Assembly (NCBI GenBank): GCA_964402115.1
Contig: CAYOBW010000197.1
Coordinates: forward strand, 1-13,375
Length of the DNA: 13,375 nucleotides
Source of the DNA: CAYOBW01 sp964402115
GTDB lineage: Bacteria > Verrucomicrobiota > Kiritimatiellia > UBA8416 > CAYOBW01
Direction: 5' to 3'
This document shows positions 6,647 to 13,089 of this stretch, one piece after another (positions within the stretch are counted from its first letter, which is position 1; every line of letters begins with the position of its first letter). The notes beneath the pieces are model-generated. The model made no database searches, was not told the origin of the DNA, and saw only the letters and a program-made list of their open reading frames with translations. The position numbers and the translations under genes are program-made.

Positions 6647-6724
6647 CGTGAGCCCGTCCTTCCGCGGCGTCGCCGCTTCGTGATCCACAGTGTGGGCGGC
6701 GATGGTGGCCGGTAGCCGACGGGA

Positions 6725-6730
6725 TGTCAA
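6725..6730 (-). promoter_or_regulatory. Candidate -35 box for the beta-propeller gene
   Basis: A perfect TTGACA lies on the minus strand at 6730-6725, about 80 bases upstream of the ATG at 6646. The expected -10 position, 17 bp on, reads CACCAT, which is poor. Only the -35 is convincing. Confidence 0.3.
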
Positions 6731-6782
6731 GCGCGCCCAGAGATGCGCACCCGATCTGAATTGCGGGGGATGGGTAGGAGTG

Positions 6783-6791
6783 TGGTACAAT
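6783..6791 (+). promoter_or_regulatory. Possible extended -10 box overlapping the first ATG
   Basis: TGGTACAAT reads as an extended -10 element (TG-n-TACAAT). A TTGCGG at 6761-6766 is a poor -35 at 19 bp. If used, transcription would begin at about 6798, giving a nearly leaderless message from the ATG at 6799. The good ribosome site for the ATG at 6790 argues against it. Confidence 0.25.
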
Positions 6792-7659
6792 GAGAGGCAT
6801 GAAAGCATATCTCGCCGTGATTGGCGCCTGGGTGCTGGCAGCGGTTGGCGGGCTGGCGGCCGAGACGTTTGCCCTGCGGCAGCTGCCGGGCGGCAAGCTG
6901 TTCGGTCCCTACGTGCTGGCCGAGGGTGTCGGCATTGGCGGCCCAACTCAGCCGTACGTCTTGACGGGCGTGACCAACGCCGTGTTCTGTCTGCGCGCCC
7001 GTGAGGGCGGCGGATTGCTCGGCCCGTTCGCCTGCACGAACGGGGCCTATGTGACCGTCAAAGGCGTGCTCTTCTCGGTCGTGAAGCCCCCGCCCCTGAT
7101 CAGCGGCACGGTGACCCACCCCGCGTTGAAGACGATCCTGAACGTGCAGATCATGCCCGTCACCCCGGAATTCATGCAGGAGCTGTACCAGCTGCGTTAC
7201 CTGTACGCGACGCTCGACGCGCGGCACGCCGTCCAGACGGCGCCGATCCGCACGGCGCCCGTGGTAACCGGCATGCCCGGCTACCGGCGTGACGGCATCG
7301 CGACGCGCAGCGCCCACGACCAGGCGCGCAGCGCGGACAGCCGGGACCGCCAGGCCCGCCCCGCGTTCGACAAGTTCGTCGGCAAGTTCGCCAGGTTCAC
7401 CGTGCGCAGCGACTCCGCGGGTCGCTTCCTGCTGCCGCCGCTGCCGCCGGGCAACTATGTGCTCTTCGCCGAGGGGCGCTCCGTCAGCCCCGGCCCCGGC
7501 GCGCTGAGTCTGACCTATGCGTGGTGGTCCACGGTGCAGGTCACGGAGAGCGGCGGGAACGCGATCGAGTTGAATGCCGACAACGCCATGACGTGGGATG
7601 CGCTGTTCGATGCGGTCAAAGCCGGCCCTCAGGGGCTGGGCATGCGGCTCGGACCGTGA
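6790..7659 (+). CDS. Secreted protein with carboxypeptidase-regulatory-like beta-sandwich; function unknown
   Basis: A 289-residue protein with a signal peptide (MRGMKAYLAVIGAWVLAAVG, cleavage near LAA at 22-24). ISGTVTHP (104-111) and FTVRSDSAGRFLLPPLPPGN (203-222) followed by YVLFAEG are the paired signatures of a carboxypeptidase-regulatory or transthyretin-like sandwich (ISGxV...T.D..GxF.L..LPPGxY.L.A). Between them lies an insertion of about 85 residues rich in Arg, Ala and Asp with no recognisable fold. The N-terminal part has a short internal repeat, GGKLFGPYVLAEG (34-46) and GGGLLGPFACTNG (73-85). The ATG at 6790 is supported by AGGAG at 6776-6780 (spacing 9). A second ATG at 6799 gives a cleaner signal peptide. 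The family is not recognised, and a periplasmic or surface binding role is inference. Confidence 0.75.
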   Translation: MRGMKAYLAVIGAWVLAAVGGLAAETFALRQLPGGKLFGPYVLAEGVGIGGPTQPYVLTGVTNAVFCLRAREGGGLLGPFACTNGAYVTVKGVLFSVVKPPPLISGTVTHPALKTILNVQIMPVTPEFMQELYQLRYLYATLDARHAVQTAPIRTAPVVTGMPGYRRDGIATRSAHDQARSADSRDRQARPAFDKFVGKFARFTVRSDSAGRFLLPPLPPGNYVLFAEGRSVSPGPGALSLTYAWWSTVQVTESGGNAIELNADNAMTWDALFDAVKAGPQGLGMRLGP

Positions 7660-7673
7660 GGCTGGTGCGATTC

Positions 7674-7702
7674 TTGACTGTGAGCACCGGCTCTGCGATA
7701 CT
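7674..7702 (+). promoter_or_regulatory. Sigma70-type promoter for the 7772 and 8313 genes
   Basis: TTGACT (7674-7679) and GATACT (7697-7702) are separated by exactly 17 bp, and TGC just before the -10 makes it an extended -10 (TGn). The start point would be near 7709, about 63 nt before the ATG at 7772. A 10-bp near-direct repeat overlaps it (see next entry). Confidence 0.55.
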
Positions 7703-7717
7703 CCGCGGCACCGGTTC
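7684..7717 (+). promoter_or_regulatory. Direct repeat GCACCGG[CT]TC flanking the -10 box, candidate operator
   Basis: GCACCGGCTC (7684-7693) and GCACCGGTTC (7708-7717) differ at one base and start 24 bp apart. One lies in the spacer of the candidate promoter and the other spans the expected start point, a position that suits a repressor. In GC-rich DNA a chance repeat is possible. Confidence 0.3.
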
Positions 7718-7771
7718 GCCAAGCGCGCAAAACGCGCGGCCGCGCCGGAGACTCAAGAGGAGTGACGCGAT

Positions 7772-8281
7772 ATGCAGTTGACTGACGAGCAGAAGCAGGC
7801 GGTTACCCGGTGGGTGGCGGAGGGCAGCAGCCTTTCCGACGTGCAACGTCGGCTCAGGGAGGAGTTTGCGCTATCCCTGACCTACCTGGATGTGCGCTTT
7901 CTGGTCATCGAGCTGGGCCTGACGGTGAAGGAGCGCAAGGTGGATGCCAAGCCGAAGGCACCCCCTCCCGCCCCGTCCGGCCTGTCCCCCGCTGGCAACG
8001 GCTCGGGTGCCGATGACGACATGGGCGATGACCTGGCTGACGATTTGCCTGGCGCAGGAGCGGGACTCGGCGTGTCGGTGGAGGTGGACCGTGTGCAGAA
8101 ACCCGGCGCCTTGGTGAGCGGGACGGTGGTCTTCAGCGACGGCGTCAAGGCGAACTGGATGCTGGACCAGATGGGCCGGCTGGCGCTCGATGCCGGCGGC
8201 AAGCGCTATACACCGTCTCAGGGGGATATCCAGGCCTTCCAGATGGAATTGCGGCGACTGCTTGAACGGCGTGGGTACTGA
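7772..8281 (+). CDS. Small conserved protein of unknown function (Verrucomicrobia-type)
   Basis: A 169-residue soluble protein in three parts. Residues 1-55 are helical (LTDEQKQAVTRWVAEGSSLS, then DVQRRLREEFALSLTYLDVRFLV) and resemble a helix-turn-helix-like N-terminus. Residues 56-98 are a Pro/Gly-rich then acidic linker (DDDMGDDLADD at 81-91). Residues 99-169 are a beta-rich domain (VSVEVDRVQKPGALVSGTVV, then FSDGVKANWMLDQMGRLAL and AFQMELRRLLERRGY). I associate this arrangement with hypothetical proteins of Verrucomicrobia; no function is known to me. AGAGGAG precedes the ATG at 7772. The HAD phosphatase gene starts 31 nt after its stop, probably on the same transcript. Confidence 0.8.
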   Translation: MQLTDEQKQAVTRWVAEGSSLSDVQRRLREEFALSLTYLDVRFLVIELGLTVKERKVDAKPKAPPPAPSGLSPAGNGSGADDDMGDDLADDLPGAGAGLGVSVEVDRVQKPGALVSGTVVFSDGVKANWMLDQMGRLALDAGGKRYTPSQGDIQAFQMELRRLLERRGY

Positions 8282-8312
8282 GCAGGCCGACATAGCAGCG
8301 CGGGGCAGACGC

Positions 8313-9344
8313 ATGGCAGCGGATATACGATTGTTGGCGACCGACCTGGACGGCACGGTCATTGGGGGCGCCAATGAACTCCCGCTCTACACCGAATTCC
8401 GCGATCAACTGCGCGCCATGCGCGCCAGCAGGGGCACGGTCTGGGTGGCCTGCACCGGCCGCAGCCGGCGCAGTTTTGCCGCCTTCGCCTACCCGATGGA
8501 GGCCATGAACATCTTCCCGGACTACATCATTGTCCGGAACGCCTTCATTTCCCGCCTGACGCCGCTGGGCTACATGCCGCATGTGTTCTGGAATTGGCAC
8601 ATTCGTTACCTGATCTGGCTCAACCGGTTCAGGCTTAGCGGGGCCATCGAGGATTGGTACCGGATTCTGACGGGGGCGGCGCTGGGTGTTCGCACGTTGC
8701 ACCGGACGAAGAACCGGCTTCATCTGCGGTTCGAGTCCGAGGAATCCGCGCAGGCGGCCGTTGACATCCTGCGCTCGCGTGTGAGCGAATACCGTCACCT
8801 GCAACTGCTCAAGTATCATCGCGAGCTGGACATCCGGCACGTGCCGTTTACGAAGGGGCTGGCCGTGTCGGAACTTGCCCGCCACCTGGGCATCGAACCG
8901 GCGCACATCCTGACCGTGGGCAACGGACTCAACGACATCAGCATGCTGGATCCGGCCGTGGCCAAGATGACAGCCTGTCCCGCCAACTCGGAACCCGAAG
9001 TGATGGAGCGGGTGCATGCCAGCGGCGGGCACCTGGCCTCGCACCGCAGCCTGCGGGGGGTTATTGAGATTCTGAAGGCGTACGAAGAGGGGACGGTCAG
9101 CAGCGAACTGCCTCCCTCCTGGGTCGCGGTGTCTGAGCGTCCCAATCCGCAAGCCAGTCGGCCGCGCCGTTCGCGTCCCGGGATGAACCGTCAGCGCGCG
9201 TGGTTGATTGCCGCGGTGTCCTACGCCACGGTGCTGGTTTTTGCCAACTTCAACCTGATTCCCTTCGTGTCGCAGTGGATCATGAAGCCTCACCATTGGC
9301 TTCTCGCGCAGGTGGCGAAGGTGCTTGGCCTGATCTGGAAGTAG
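8313..9344 (+). CDS. HAD-superfamily phosphatase with C-terminal membrane segment
   Basis: A 343-residue protein. Residues 5-255 form a HAD hydrolase of the Cof/sucrose-phosphatase type: motif I DLDGT (11-15, nucleophile D11 and acid D13), motif II CTGRS (47-51), motif III lysine in VPFTKGLA (K181), motif IV GNGLNDISML (203-212). The cap module (about 65-175) has a WxWHIRYLIWLNRF aromatic helix. Residues 256-295 are a proline/arginine-rich linker, and residues 296-318 (AWLIAAVSYATVLVFANFNL) are one likely membrane helix followed by a short amphipathic tail. The family usually works on sugar or other small phosphates in the cytosol; here it would be tethered to the membrane. The ATG at 8313 gives the right domain start but has a weak ribosome site. 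An upstream GTG at 8271 would overlap the preceding gene. A strong terminator follows. Confidence 0.82.
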   Translation: MAADIRLLATDLDGTVIGGANELPLYTEFRDQLRAMRASRGTVWVACTGRSRRSFAAFAYPMEAMNIFPDYIIVRNAFISRLTPLGYMPHVFWNWHIRYLIWLNRFRLSGAIEDWYRILTGAALGVRTLHRTKNRLHLRFESEESAQAAVDILRSRVSEYRHLQLLKYHRELDIRHVPFTKGLAVSELARHLGIEPAHILTVGNGLNDISMLDPAVAKMTACPANSEPEVMERVHASGGHLASHRSLRGVIEILKAYEEGTVSSELPPSWVAVSERPNPQASRPRRSRPGMNRQRAWLIAAVSYATVLVFANFNLIPFVSQWIMKPHHWLLAQVAKVLGLIWK

Positions 9345-9371
9345 ACGGGCGGATGCGGCGGGGAGCAAGCG

Positions 9372-9403
9372 AAAGGCGCAGCCGGAAGCTGCGCCTTTTT
9401 TTT
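9372..9403 (+). terminator. Rho-independent terminator after the HAD phosphatase gene
   Basis: AAAGGCGCAGC (9372-9382) pairs perfectly with GCTGCGCCTTT (9388-9398) around CGGAA, and the T-run extends to 9403 (eight Ts). It lies 28 bases after the HAD stop. From the minus strand the hairpin is followed by only TTTCGCTT, so it may also help end the acyl-CoA dehydrogenase transcript, but weakly. Confidence 0.92.
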
Positions 9404-9434
9404 GCGTTCTCTGCGATCGTGGCGGGGCTGCGCC

Positions 9435-10598
9435 TCAGCCGCGGCGGGCGGCGGCGGCTTCCTTGATCAGGGCCAGGGCAATCACTTCGCGCTGGATCTG
9501 GTTGGTGCCCTCGTAGATCTGGGTGATCTTCGCGTCGCGCATCATCTTCTCGACGGGATACTCGCGCATATAGCCGTAGCCGCCGAAAACCTGCACCGCG
9601 TCGACCGTGACGCGCATGGCGGTATCGCCGGCAAACAGCTTGCACATCGCGGAGATCTTGCTGATGTCCTTGGCGCCGCTGTCCACGTGGCGGGCGGCCT
9701 GGTACACGAGCGTGCGCGCTGCCTCCACCTGCGTCGCCATGTCGGCCAGCATGAACTGCACGCCCTGAAAGGCGCTGATCGGGCGGTCGAACTGCCTGCG
9801 CTCACGGCTGTAGCGGATGGCTTCATCCAGGGCGCCGGCCGCGATGCCGAGCGCCTGGGCCGCAACACCCGGGCGCGACTTGTCGAGGGTCTTCATGGCC
9901 ACCATGAAACCCATGCCCTCCTTGGCGATCAGATTCTCCTTCGGGATGCGGCAGTCCTGGAAGACCAGCTCGCGGGTGGATGAGGCGCGAATGCCCATCT
10001 TGTTCTCCTTCTTGCCGAAGGTGAATCCGGGCGTATCTTTCTCCACGATGAAGGCGCTGGCGCCGCGGGGGCCCTTGGTTTTGTCGGTAATCGCGATGAC
10101 CGTGTAGATCTCGGCGTCGCCACCGTTGGTGATCCATTGCTTGGTGCCGTTCAGGACGTAGCTGTCGCCGTCGCGGACGGCGGTCGTGCGCACGCCCCCG
10201 GCGTCGCTGCCGGCGCCGGCTTCCGTCAGGGCAAAGGCCGCCAGCGTTTCGCCTTTCGCTATACGCGGCAAGTACTTACGCTTCTGCTCGTCGCTGCCGC
10301 TGATCAGGATCGGGTAGGTGCCCAGTCCGGTGGCGGCCAGGGCGAGGGCGATGCCGCCACAAGCCTTGGAAAGCGCCTCGACGGCGATCACGGTCTCCAT
10401 GACGCCGCCGCCCATGCCGCCATACTCCGTGCCGATCGAAATGCCGAAGAGGTCGGATTGCGCGAAGATCTTGACGAGGTCCCACGGGAACTCCCCGGTC
10501 TCGTCGTAGTGGGCACGCACGGGCTTGATCTTCTCTTCCGCGATCTGCGTGCACAGATCCTGGATCATCTTCTGCTCTTCGGTCAGTCCATAGTCCAT
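9435..10598 (-). CDS. Acyl-CoA dehydrogenase (FAD-dependent)
   Basis: A full-length 387-residue acyl-CoA dehydrogenase, which oxidises acyl-CoA to trans-2-enoyl-CoA with FAD and passes electrons to ETF. Seen: N-terminal helical domain with LTEEQKMIQDLCTQIAEEKI (5-24); signature 1 AFALTEAGAGSDAGG (121-135); ITNGG (156-160); the middle beta domain; FAD-binding RRQFDRPISAFQGVQFMLAD (267-286); QVFGGYGYMREYPVEKMMRD (336-355); and the catalytic-base segment IYEGTNQIQR with E363. It resembles short/medium/branched-chain and butyryl-CoA dehydrogenases; the substrate cannot be read from sequence here. No etfAB, thiolase or hydratase is nearby, so it stands alone. The ATG at 10598 has GAGGAG ten bases upstream. 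An in-frame extension to 10787 has no domain and was not used. Confidence 0.95.
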   Translation of the reverse strand: MDYGLTEEQKMIQDLCTQIAEEKIKPVRAHYDETGEFPWDLVKIFAQSDLFGISIGTEYGGMGGGVMETVIAVEALSKACGGIALALAATGLGTYPILISGSDEQKRKYLPRIAKGETLAAFALTEAGAGSDAGGVRTTAVRDGDSYVLNGTKQWITNGGDAEIYTVIAITDKTKGPRGASAFIVEKDTPGFTFGKKENKMGIRASSTRELVFQDCRIPKENLIAKEGMGFMVAMKTLDKSRPGVAAQALGIAAGALDEAIRYSRERRQFDRPISAFQGVQFMLADMATQVEAARTLVYQAARHVDSGAKDISKISAMCKLFAGDTAMRVTVDAVQVFGGYGYMREYPVEKMMRDAKITQIYEGTNQIQREVIALALIKEAAAARRG

Positions 10599-10695
10599 TA
10601 CAGCGGCTCTCCTCGTTAAGCGTGTCCTGGCAGTCAAGCACCCGTGCGCGCCACAGGCGTCCGGCCCGCACCTGCCACCGACATAACAGGGCGGC

Positions 10696-10724
10696 ATGCT
10701 AGGGATTCCCGCGCCACGCCGCAA
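10696..10724 (-). promoter_or_regulatory. Weak promoter candidate for the acyl-CoA dehydrogenase gene
   Basis: On the minus strand TTGCGG (10724-10719) and TAGCAT (10701-10696) are 17 bp apart. This would give a leader of about 90 nt. The match is only moderate. Confidence 0.28.
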
Positions 10725-10785
10725 GCGAAAAGGCTTGTTGCGGGCGAGTCGCGGGTGCGATTGCAAAATGCTGCATGCGCACACC

Positions 10786-10862
10786 ATTCAGAAGTCCGCA
10801 TTCAGGAGTCAGGCGTTGCTCTCATTGAGGAATAGAACCACGGACACGCGCAGGCATGCGCG
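10786..10862. repeat. Intergenic repeat cluster (ATTCAGAAGTC-type, ACCACGGACACGC-type, small palindrome)
   Basis: The non-coding stretch 10599-10921 holds a 14-bp near-direct repeat, ATTCAGAAGTCCGC (10786-10799) and ATTCAGGAGTCAGG (10800-10813). It is followed by ACCACGGACACGC (10837-10849) and a palindrome CGCGCA-GGCA-TGCGCG (10847-10862). Such strings recur as dispersed filler repeats in some PVC-type genomes (from memory, not tested). GTCAGGCGT at 10808-10816 is also present in reverse complement at 5365-5373 within the other tandem repeat. No gene or clear terminator is seen in the rest of this stretch. Confidence 0.5.
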
Positions 10863-10921
10863 GCCACGTTGGCAACCGTCACCCTGACGCAGCGCGGCAT
10901 CGTCACCGTGGCTCCGCCCCG

Positions 10922-11647
10922 TTACACCGTCAGCGGTGTGGCGGGCAGCCGGGCGTCGAGGAGCCTTCCATCCGTCAGTTCCAGCTGGCGCGGCATGCGC
11001 AGGGCCAGATCCCGGGAGTGGGTGACGACGACGAGCGCGACCTGCAGTTCGCGGTTCAACTCCAGCAGGATGTCGGCCAGCTGCCGGGCTGCCGTATGGT
11101 CCAGCGATCCGGTGGGTTCGTCCGCGAGCAGGAGCTTCGGCGTGTTGATGAGCGCGCGCACCACGGCCACGCGCTGCCGTTCGCCGCCGGAAAGCTGGGC
11201 GGGCCGGTGGTTCAGCCGGGCCGCCAGGCCCACCCGCGCGAGCAGCTGCCGGGCACGCTCCGCCACCACCGCCGGGGGGCGCCTGGCAGGTTCGGCCAGG
11301 GTGGGCACCAGGACGTTCTCGAAGGCCGTGCACTGCGGAAGGAGGTGATGCAGTTGGAAGACGAAGCCGATCTCGCGATTGCGGATCCGGGCCAGCTCAT
11401 CGTCCGACAGGGCACTCAGATCCCGGCCGCCCAGGCTGACCCGCCCGGTCGTGGGACGGTCGAGGGCGCCGATCATGTTCAGGAGCGTACTCTTGCCGGA
11501 GCCCGAGGGGCCGGTGATGGCGACGGCTTCGCCTGGCGCAAGCTCCAGCGACACGTCCTGCAGCACCCGCACCGGGTCTGCACCTGACGAGGCCACGTAC
11601 GTCTTCGATACGTGTGCCAGTTCCACAAGGGGGGTGACGGTCTCCAC
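10922..11647 (-). CDS. lolD: LolD/MacB-type ABC transporter ATP-binding protein
   Basis: A 241-residue ATPase with every ABC motif: Walker A GPSGSGKST (46-54), Q-loop FVFQLHHLLP (95-104), signature LSGGERQRVA (152-161), Walker B LLLADEP with E177, D-loop SLD, and H-loop VVTHS (H210). GFVFQLHHLLP and the short single-domain form place it with LolD/MacB/FtsE-type ATPases, which drive lipoprotein release from, or mechanotransmission across, the inner membrane. Its usual LolC/LolE-type permease partner is not in the window, so the substrate is uncertain. The start is GTG at 11647 with AGGGAG about eight bases upstream. Its start lies 3 nt after the stop of the glycosyltransferase gene, so the two are co-transcribed. 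Confidence 0.88.
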   Translation of the reverse strand: METVTPLVELAHVSKTYVASSGADPVRVLQDVSLELAPGEAVAITGPSGSGKSTLLNMIGALDRPTTGRVSLGGRDLSALSDDELARIRNREIGFVFQLHHLLPQCTAFENVLVPTLAEPARRPPAVVAERARQLLARVGLAARLNHRPAQLSGGERQRVAVVRALINTPKLLLADEPTGSLDHTAARQLADILLELNRELQVALVVVTHSRDLALRMPRQLELTDGRLLDARLPATPLTV

Positions 11648-11650
11648 GGT

Positions 11651-12964
11651 TCAGACTCCCTTCCGCTGTTCGGACGTTTCCAGTTCAGCGTACAGCTTGA
11701 GCAGGTCGCCGGCCATGCGGTCCACGCCGAACCGCGCGAGCACCGCCTCGCGACCGCGCAGGCCCAGCGTCCGGGCGGCGGTCGGGTTGCGCAGCAGCGG
11801 TCGGAGGGCGTCGGCAAGGGCGCCGGGTTGGGACGGGTCGTACAGCACGCCGCCCTGCGTGGCGTTGAGGATTTCCGGGAAGGCGGCGACGGCCGGCTGG
11901 ACGACCGGCACCCCGCTGGCCTGCGCCTCGAGAATGTAGGTGCCGAAGGCCTCGCCGCCGGGGACCGGTACCGAGAGCGCCGTCAGCGTGCGCAGAAAGG
12001 CTTGCCTGGCCGCACGGTTGAAGTCGGGCAGCCACTCGACGCTGTCCGTGAGCCCCGCCTGCGCAAGGCGGCGGTCCAGGCGACGCAGGAAGGCCCGATC
12101 CTGGCCGACCACGCCCCCCGTGGCCCGCAAGCGCAGGGCGCCCAGCTCCGGTTCCCGCTGCAGCGCGATGAACGCGTCCACCAGCGTCTCCAGTCCCAGT
12201 CCGGGCGTCAGCCGCGAGAGGTAGCCCAGGACGGGCGGCGCGCCGGGATCCGGAGACGGCGGTGCGTAGCCCTCCAAATCGATGCCGATGTGCACGACGC
12301 GCAGCTTGTCGGCGGGCAGCGCCAGCTGGGACCGCATGCGCTCCGCGTAGTAGCCGCTCACGGCGACAAAGGCGTCGACGTCGGGGACGCAGGCGCGCAT
12401 GGCGCCCCAGATGCGCTGCGCGGTGGCGGCGGGCATGGCGTCCACCCACGTATCCTCGTCTTGCAGCGTGCATACCACCCTGGCCCCCACGTCACGCCGC
12501 AGGCGGCGGGCCAGCCCCAGGAGCAGGGCGTTGGAGAGATGCACCACGGTGGGGCGGCGTTCGGCCTGCAGCCAGCTGACGAGCTGATCGAGTTCCTCAG
12601 CCTGTCGACCCGCCGCTCCCTGCAGCATGGAGAGCGTCATGTCGGCGAGACCGGCCGCCCGCGTAGAGCCCGCGCGGCGGGCGGCCCAGGCCAGGATCGG
12701 TGGGGTGTCGAGCGCGCGCAAAAGCCTGGGCGGCAGCCGGCGCAGCACCGGGAAGGCCTCCCGGAGGTACAGGCTGACCGCGCCGAAGAACACCGGGGCA
12801 TGGCTGTCCGTCAGGGGCTGATCGAGAAAGAGCGGCAGGTACAACGGCACCAGCACCACGTCGTGCCCCGTGCGCCGCAGGGCCTGGACCAGGGCGTTGT
12901 CGCGAAAGCAGTTCTCGCAGTAGAACGTGCCGCCGCTGCCCGGGACAATGTGAATCACGCGCAT
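11651..12964 (-). CDS. Glycosyltransferase, GT4-like (GT-B fold)
   Basis: A 437-residue protein. The N-terminal lobe starts MRVIHIVPGSGGTFYCENCF, a GT-B opening with a glycine loop and a CxxC (C16, C19), then ALVQALRRTGHDVVLVPLYL (24-43). The C-terminal lobe has VVHIGIDLEGY (223-233), LGYLSRLTPGLGLETLVDAF (246-265), an EX7E motif in GEAFGTYILEAQASGVPVVQ (E338, E346), and ARFGVDRMAGDLLKLY (410-425). This is the GT4 retaining-transferase layout; the sugar donor and acceptor are not evident. It probably works on the cytosolic face in cell-surface glycan assembly. The ATG at 12964 suits the family start. A GTG at 12979 with GGAG upstream is an alternative adding five residues. It is followed 3 nt later by the LolD-type gene. 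Confidence 0.87.
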   Translation of the reverse strand: MRVIHIVPGSGGTFYCENCFRDNALVQALRRTGHDVVLVPLYLPLFLDQPLTDSHAPVFFGAVSLYLREAFPVLRRLPPRLLRALDTPPILAWAARRAGSTRAAGLADMTLSMLQGAAGRQAEELDQLVSWLQAERRPTVVHLSNALLLGLARRLRRDVGARVVCTLQDEDTWVDAMPAATAQRIWGAMRACVPDVDAFVAVSGYYAERMRSQLALPADKLRVVHIGIDLEGYAPPSPDPGAPPVLGYLSRLTPGLGLETLVDAFIALQREPELGALRLRATGGVVGQDRAFLRRLDRRLAQAGLTDSVEWLPDFNRAARQAFLRTLTALSVPVPGGEAFGTYILEAQASGVPVVQPAVAAFPEILNATQGGVLYDPSQPGALADALRPLLRNPTAARTLGLRGREAVLARFGVDRMAGDLLKLYAELETSEQRKGV

Positions 12965-13077
12965 GTGGACAACGTACACCGGGCCGCTCCGTCGGTGCAA
13001 TAGCAGAGAAAAAGGGTGGGACGAGCGGCAAACGATGTTGTATCTTACGCGGCCAGTGGGGCGGATCAGCGGCTAAC

Positions 13078-13084
13078 AAGGAGG
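13078..13084 (+). promoter_or_regulatory. Shine-Dalgarno of the SSS symporter gene
   Basis: A perfect AAGGAGG lies five bases before the ATG at 13090. A weak -10-like TATCTT is at 13041-13046 without a clear -35. Confidence 0.75.
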
Positions 13085-13089
13085 CCAGC

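Noticed and set aside
5459..6715. 418-residue ORF on the + strand opposite the beta-propeller gene
   Set aside because: No recognisable motif; the opposite strand has a signal peptide, DWPRWRGP and propeller blades.
6727..7722. 331-residue ORF on the - strand opposite the 6790-7659 gene
   Set aside because: Arg/His/Gln-rich without structure; the + strand has a signal peptide and sandwich motifs.
7723..7737. GCGCG-CAAAA-CGCGC hairpin before the 7772 gene
   Set aside because: A 5-bp GC stem is expected often by chance in this GC-rich DNA and nothing else marks it as a control element.
8145..9368. 407-residue ORF on the - strand opposite the HAD phosphatase
   Set aside because: Covers all four HAD motifs antisense and shows no family features itself.
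10877..10889. CGTCA-CCC-TGACG inverted repeat downstream of the LolD gene as a terminator
   Set aside because: The stem is only 5 bp and there is no T-run on the minus strand after it.
11612..13003. 463-residue ORF on the + strand opposite the glycosyltransferase
   Set aside because: Arg/Gln/Gly-rich shadow; the minus strand carries clear GT-B motifs.
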